The notes under the pieces were generated by a model that did not search any database, was not told the DNA's origin, and worked only from the letters and a program-made list of their open reading frames with translations. The position numbers and the translations under genes are program-made. A stretch of 8,797 nt of DNA from Chloroflexota bacterium (lineage in GTDB: Bacteria; Chloroflexota; Anaerolineae; Promineifilales; Promineifilaceae). Below, in pieces: positions 6,294 through 8,797 of this stretch. The first letter of the stretch is position 1, and each line of letters begins with the position of its first letter. The stretch spans positions 1-8,797 of the forward strand of contig QQUD01000826.1 of the NCBI GenBank assembly GCA_008501785.1. The letters run 5' to 3'.

Positions 6294-6833
6294 TTATGGT
6301 TCTAAACCAAAAACAATTCCTGAAAAAACATTCCCAATTTGAGGCCCAAGTAAGGTTAATATTGCAATCACAACCACTGGAATAATACAAACCAATGCCA
6401 CAACACCAATGATAATCGCAGTGGTAGTGTTCTTATTTGACCCTTTTTGCATCTCTGCCATTTCTACAGAACCCGTGCCATCAAACAAATTTTGGTTTTG
6501 CACAAACCAGTAAAGAATACCACCGTTAATCACGGCTGAAATAATGAAAGAAATCACGCCGCCAAACAATGACAACAAAATACTAAGCGATTGCATAACA
6601 ACAACAACCCACCAGCCCCATTTTTGCATGCGCCAAATGCCAACAGCAGCAGCGATAGCAGGTGCAGCAAATGCGACATAAATTAGGCCAAAAATGAAGT
6701 CAGGGTCGGATACAACAATACCTATTCCACCCAATATCATAAGCCCAGCTCCAGCTATCAATAAAACTGCATAGGCTGTCACACAACCGGGGCGATAAAC
6801 AGCGCCTTTCGAATAATCAGAAGTATCGGACAT
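6294..6833 (-). CDS. Small multi-pass membrane protein with a pilin-like C-terminal segment, function unknown
   Basis: The product is 179 residues. A short polar N terminus (1-16) is followed by hydrophobic segments at about 17-41, 46-66, 72-91 and 92-110. A polar stretch (112-136) follows, then a last hydrophobic helix (137-162) and the tail LLGPQIGNVFSGIVFGLEP. The final part (IPVVVIAILTLLGPQIGNVFSGI) resembles the hydrophobic helix and IGNVFS end of Flp-type pilins and of other short bacterial membrane proteins, but no prepilin peptidase site precedes it. I recognise no named family for the N-terminal part. The start at 6833 is chosen because GGAGGG (6838-6843, minus) lies just upstream; the open frame continues to 6989, but that extension is not supported. 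Terminators at 6228-6260 and 7030-7062 flank the gene, so it is probably transcribed alone. Confidence 0.7.
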   Translation of the reverse strand: MSDTSDYSKGAVYRPGCVTAYAVLLIAGAGLMILGGIGIVVSDPDFIFGLIYVAFAAPAIAAAVGIWRMQKWGWWVVVVMQSLSILLSLFGGVISFIISAVINGGILYWFVQNQNLFDGTGSVEMAEMQKGSNKNTTTAIIIGVVALVCIIPVVVIAILTLLGPQIGNVFSGIVFGLEP

Positions 6834-6938
6834 ATTTCCCTCCAGAGAAACACACATGAAGAAACCAATAAATTTTCTACACGATTGAGTAAGGGAAAGG
6901 CAAACGTTTTTTATAGAGAGTGCATAAAACGCAAAGCT

Positions 6939-6944
6939 ATTATA
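6939..6944 (-). promoter_or_regulatory. Possible -10 box for the small membrane protein
   Basis: A perfect TATAAT lies on the minus strand about 106 bases before the start at 6833, in AT-rich DNA. No good -35 is seen 17 bases upstream, so this is a half-supported promoter. Confidence 0.35.
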
Positions 6945-7029
6945 TCCATTGTATTCAAAAAACCGAAACTGATGCAGCAAAACAGGCACTCAACGCCTTA
7001 CAGCTAGTCGCAACCTAACAAAATTTACC

Positions 7030-7062
7030 AAAATAAAAACGCCCTCCAACCTGGAGAGCGTT
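7030..7062 (-). terminator. Intrinsic terminator of the Yip1-family gene
   Basis: On the minus strand AACGCTCTCCA pairs with TGGAGGGCGTT around a 3-base loop, with one mismatch (7043 against 7057). A T-rich tract (TTTTTATTTT) follows. It lies about 30 bases after the stop at 7093. Confidence 0.8.
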
Positions 7063-7092
7063 CGATTTCAAACAGTTACTAATTTATTGCAT

Positions 7093-7641
7093 TTACTGAC
7101 CAAACCCTTGCAAAGCTTCAAGGCTGGCACCTGCGGTCAGGCCAACAGCTGTCAAAATCGCAGCAATAATAAGGGAAACAACAAAAACAGCGATAAATGC
7201 GATAACGGCCGTTGCCGCAGCCTTTCCATTGTCCAGGTCAAGCCCCTGACGAATTGCAATGAACGTACAAACCAGCGTCCAAATCCAACCAATAAACGAA
7301 CCGCACACTGGAATAATGCCTAAAATACCGGGGGCCTGAGCAAAACCTAACACACGCAGCATCTGGCCCATGGTGGATTGGCCACCAAATAATGAGGTGC
7401 CAACGAAGTAAGTGACAGCTGCCCAGATAAACCAGCCTACAAACGCATTAAGAACCGTACTTATGAAGCTTCCAAGAAAACTTCCACCCATTGCGGCATT
7501 GATCCCACCACCAATCAAACCACCAATGATGGCTACGATGGCTACAACAATAGCCGCCTGAGAGGTTGCACTTTCGTCTGCTTCGATTTCTTCATAAGTG
7601 TTAACATCTAGTTTGAGTACGCCAATTATTCGATTAATCAC
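7093..7641 (-). CDS. Yip1 family membrane protein
   Basis: The product is 182 residues. The cytoplasmic N terminus MINRIIGVLKLDVNTYEEIEAD is the usual opening of bacterial Yip1-domain proteins, and residues 26-165 contain about five hydrophobic segments (about 29-49, 58-81, 100-117, 118-132 and 141-165). The stretch GTSLFGGQSTMGQMLRVLGFAQAPGILGIIP (81-111) is the most characteristic part of the family, which is widespread but without a defined biochemical role in bacteria. The start is GTG at 7641-7639, supported by AGGAGG (7649-7654, minus) 7 bases upstream and by the family N terminus. The open frame to 7719 begins with TTG and adds an unrelated 26-residue stretch. ATAV (143-146) is encoded by the palindrome at 7204-7213. 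Terminators at 7030-7062 and 7774-7809 bracket the gene, so it is transcribed alone. Confidence 0.85.
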   Translation of the reverse strand: MINRIIGVLKLDVNTYEEIEADESATSQAAIVVAIVAIIGGLIGGGINAAMGGSFLGSFISTVLNAFVGWFIWAAVTYFVGTSLFGGQSTMGQMLRVLGFAQAPGILGIIPVCGSFIGWIWTLVCTFIAIRQGLDLDNGKAAATAVIAFIAVFVVSLIIAAILTAVGLTAGASLEALQGFGQ

Positions 7642-7648
7642 TGAATAT

Positions 7649-7654
7649 CCTCCT
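7649..7654 (-). promoter_or_regulatory. Shine-Dalgarno that fixes the GTG start of the Yip1-family gene
   Basis: AGGAGG on the minus strand lies 7 bases before GTG 7641-7639. It decides between this start and the upstream TTG at 7719. Confidence 0.8.
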
Positions 7655-7773
7655 AAATCGTTGAGTGAGCAAAATCGCCCATTTACTAATAAAACCCAAT
7701 ACAAGCTAAACAGTTTCAAAATGAATCAAATAGATTTGTCGCCTTTAGGGGAAGTCACCTCCTTGATTTACTA

Positions 7774-7809
7774 AAAGAAGGACAATTCATTACGAATGAG
7801 TCCTTCTTT
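7774..7809 (-). terminator. Intrinsic terminator of the DUF4126 gene
   Basis: AAAGAAGGAC (7774-7783) and GTCCTTCTTT (7800-7809) are perfect inverted copies. An inner TCATT/AATGA pair (7787-7791 and 7795-7799) extends the stem across a small bulge. On the minus strand it ends in TTCTTTTAG, 6 bases after the stop at 7815. Confidence 0.75.
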
Positions 7810-7814
7810 CAACT

Positions 7815-8402
7815 TCACGCTTGACTAAAAGCTTCACGCCGCTTTTTGCGACGACGATACCAACGAAAAACAAAGTAAGAAAAAATAGCAAATAAAATGA
7901 TGGCCAGCAGTGGAAGGAAAATTGCCACCAGCGACATGAAAAATGCAGTTACGTCTTCAACAATGCTGACAGCCCAATTTCCGGTTCCGGCGGTGGTAGC
8001 TGTGACAACAGGGCGTGCCATGCCTTTAGCCGTATGCACCCCACCAGCCAAAATCAAACCAGCGCCCAAAGCCAACACTGGATGAATATCTGTGACCACA
8101 TTGGCATTGGCGGCAAACAAAATCGCACCTGCGGCCGGACGGACAAAGGTTTGAATGGTGTCGTTGAGGGTATCTATGGCGGGAATTTTGTCTACTGTCA
8201 TTTCAATGAGCAATAGCACGACCAAAATGCCAATCGCCCACCATGAGCCAATCACATGATAGGGTTCGCTCAAGTCGAGTAAGGGATTGTTTAACGGAAA
8301 TCGTGCAGCGAGCGCGACAATCAGCAGCGGAATATACGCATTTAAACCTGCGCTGCCTGCTAAACCAAATGCGGAGCCAATACCAGCAATTGCTTCAATC
8401 AT
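7815..8402 (-). CDS. DUF4126 family membrane protein
   Basis: The product is 195 residues. The N-terminal GLAGSAGLNAYIPLLIVALAARF (13-35) and the later EMTVDKIPAIDTLNDTIQTFVRPAAGAIL (67-95) are hallmark stretches of DUF4126, a family of small bacterial inner-membrane proteins of unknown function. Hydrophobic segments lie at about 9-33, 53-70, 90-104, 107-122 and 152-180, and the C terminus is strongly basic (WYRRRKKRRE), which suggests a cytoplasmic tail. The start at 8402 is chosen because GGAGG lies 5 bases upstream and because the family N terminus begins there. The frame stays open to 8489, but those extra 29 codons are read through the heptad repeat array and are very unlikely to be translated. 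The gene is followed at once by its own terminator. Confidence 0.9.
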   Translation of the reverse strand: MIEAIAGIGSAFGLAGSAGLNAYIPLLIVALAARFPLNNPLLDLSEPYHVIGSWWAIGILVVLLLIEMTVDKIPAIDTLNDTIQTFVRPAAGAILFAANANVVTDIHPVLALGAGLILAGGVHTAKGMARPVVTATTAGTGNWAVSIVEDVTAFFMSLVAIFLPLLAIILFAIFSYFVFRWYRRRKKRREAFSQA

Positions 8403-8420
8403 TTTGTCCTCCGAAGAAGA

Positions 8421-8507
8421 GAAGTGAATAGTGAATAGTGAATAGTGGGAAGTGGGAAGTGGGAAGTATAAGTACTCATCACTCACCACTTGCCACTATT
8501 CACTTCC
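8421..8507. repeat. Inverted array of heptad repeats
   Basis: The left arm is three AGTGAAT units (8423-8443), three AGTGGGA units (8444-8464) and AGTATA (8465-8470). The pivot is the palindrome AGTACT (8471-8476). The right arm runs in strict 7-base steps that all begin ACT: ACTCATC (8474), ACTCACC (8481), ACTTGCC (8488), ACTATTC (8495) and ACTTCC (8502). GAAGTGAATAGTG (8421-8433) and CACTATTCACTTC (8494-8506) are perfect inverted copies. The array fills the gap between two minus-strand membrane-protein genes and touches the stop codon of the upstream one (8507-8509). Confidence 0.85.
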
Positions 8508-8797
8508 TAAAGCCCTGGAATCCCAACGATGGTTCCTGTAAGCTGCAAACGGCCGTAAGTGATAATGCTTAATTCGATGATTGCCAAAGCTAACCCTATT
8601 GTGAGCGGAACGGCCGTTTCTCGCCACCTAGTCGCCAATCCATCTTTTCGAAAAATCGTTAGCAACAAAATCGTGTTAATCGCCGTCACAATCGTGATCA
8701 CACCGGCCGTACTTACAATTGCCAATACGTAATTGATGGTTGGTTGGTTGCTGAGGAGAAGGAGAACGGCCGTTCCCGCCACCGCCACCACCACCAA
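8507..8797 (-). CDS. Membrane protein, C-terminal part only, family not recognised
   Basis: The frame is open from the right edge to TAG at 8509-8507, giving the last 96 residues of a protein whose start is outside the window; the first visible codon is an internal TTG. Hydrophobic segments lie at about 1-16, 22-48 and 66-84, separated by FRKDGLATRWRETAV, a basic loop that is probably cytoplasmic. The tail GRLQLTGTIVGIPGL is short. I see no motif that gives a function. The segment carries an unusual density of the palindrome: two exact copies (8609-8618 and 8765-8774) and near copies at 8548-8557 and 8703-8710, encoding TAV, TAV, YGR and a shifted form. The stop codon borders the heptad array. 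Confidence 0.65.
   Translation of the reverse strand: MVVVAVAGTAVLLLLSNQPTINYVLAIVSTAGVITIVTAINTILLLTIFRKDGLATRWRETAVPLTIGLALAIIELSIITYGRLQLTGTIVGIPGL

Noticed and set aside
6834..6989. N-terminal extension of the small membrane protein
   Set aside because: It overlaps a possible TATAAT box and lacks an SD, while GGAGGG supports the start at 6833.
7642..7719. N-terminal extension of the Yip1-family protein from a TTG
   Set aside because: AGGAGG is correctly spaced for the GTG at 7641, where the family homology begins.
8403..8489. N-terminal extension of the DUF4126 protein
   Set aside because: These codons are read through the heptad repeat array, and the SD and family N terminus place the start at 8402.
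8421..8507. CRISPR-like array
   Set aside because: Units are only 7 bases long without spacers, and no cas gene is present.

Overview
The window looks like a bacterial chromosome fragment of moderate GC (below 50% by eye). Chloroflexota, perhaps an Anaerolineae-type lineage, is my best guess. This rests on the style of the Yip1, DUF4126, dynamin and MacB-like genes and on the very frequent palindrome AACGGCCGTT; no rRNA, tRNA or marker protein fixes the phylum. I see no transposase, phage gene, CRISPR array, tRNA or rRNA.

Layout. Positions 1-2785 (minus strand) hold an operon-like series transcribed leftward: a winged-helix regulator (2072-2785), a double ABC ATPase with a C-terminal cyclic-nucleotide-binding-like domain (116-2053), and the start of an FtsX/MacB-type permease (116 to the left edge, TAATG overlap). 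The first gene has a good sigma70-type promoter and a cluster of dyad-symmetric, operator-like sites upstream. Positions 2786-3355 are non-coding apart from these signals and a second good promoter (3222-3250). That promoter serves a 34-residue lysine-rich protein (3356-3460), which has a perfect 10-base Shine-Dalgarno sequence and is followed by a terminator built around the AACGGCCGTT palindrome. A non-coding gap (3536-3903) precedes a bacterial dynamin-like GTPase (3904-5658, plus). A long hairpin repeat and a DUF402 protein (5771-6229, plus) follow, ending in a two-way terminator. The rest is on the minus strand: a small membrane protein (6294-6833), a Yip1-family membrane protein (7093-7641), a DUF4126 membrane protein (7815-8402), and the C-terminal part of another membrane protein running off the right edge. 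Each of the Yip1 and DUF4126 genes has its own terminator, so they look like single-gene units.

Function. The regulator, ATPase and permease probably form one self-regulated export or envelope ABC system. The dynamin and the four membrane proteins give the right two-thirds a membrane theme, but nothing in the sequence links them into one pathway.

The most unusual signal belongs to no single gene. The palindrome AACGGCCGTT occurs ten times exactly in 8.8 kb (chance expectation about 0.01), with further near copies. It lies inside genes, between genes and in the stem of a terminator, much like the HIP1 palindrome of cyanobacteria. A second layer of repeats, intergenic arrays of 7-8 base units that tend to fold back on themselves, occurs at three gene boundaries.
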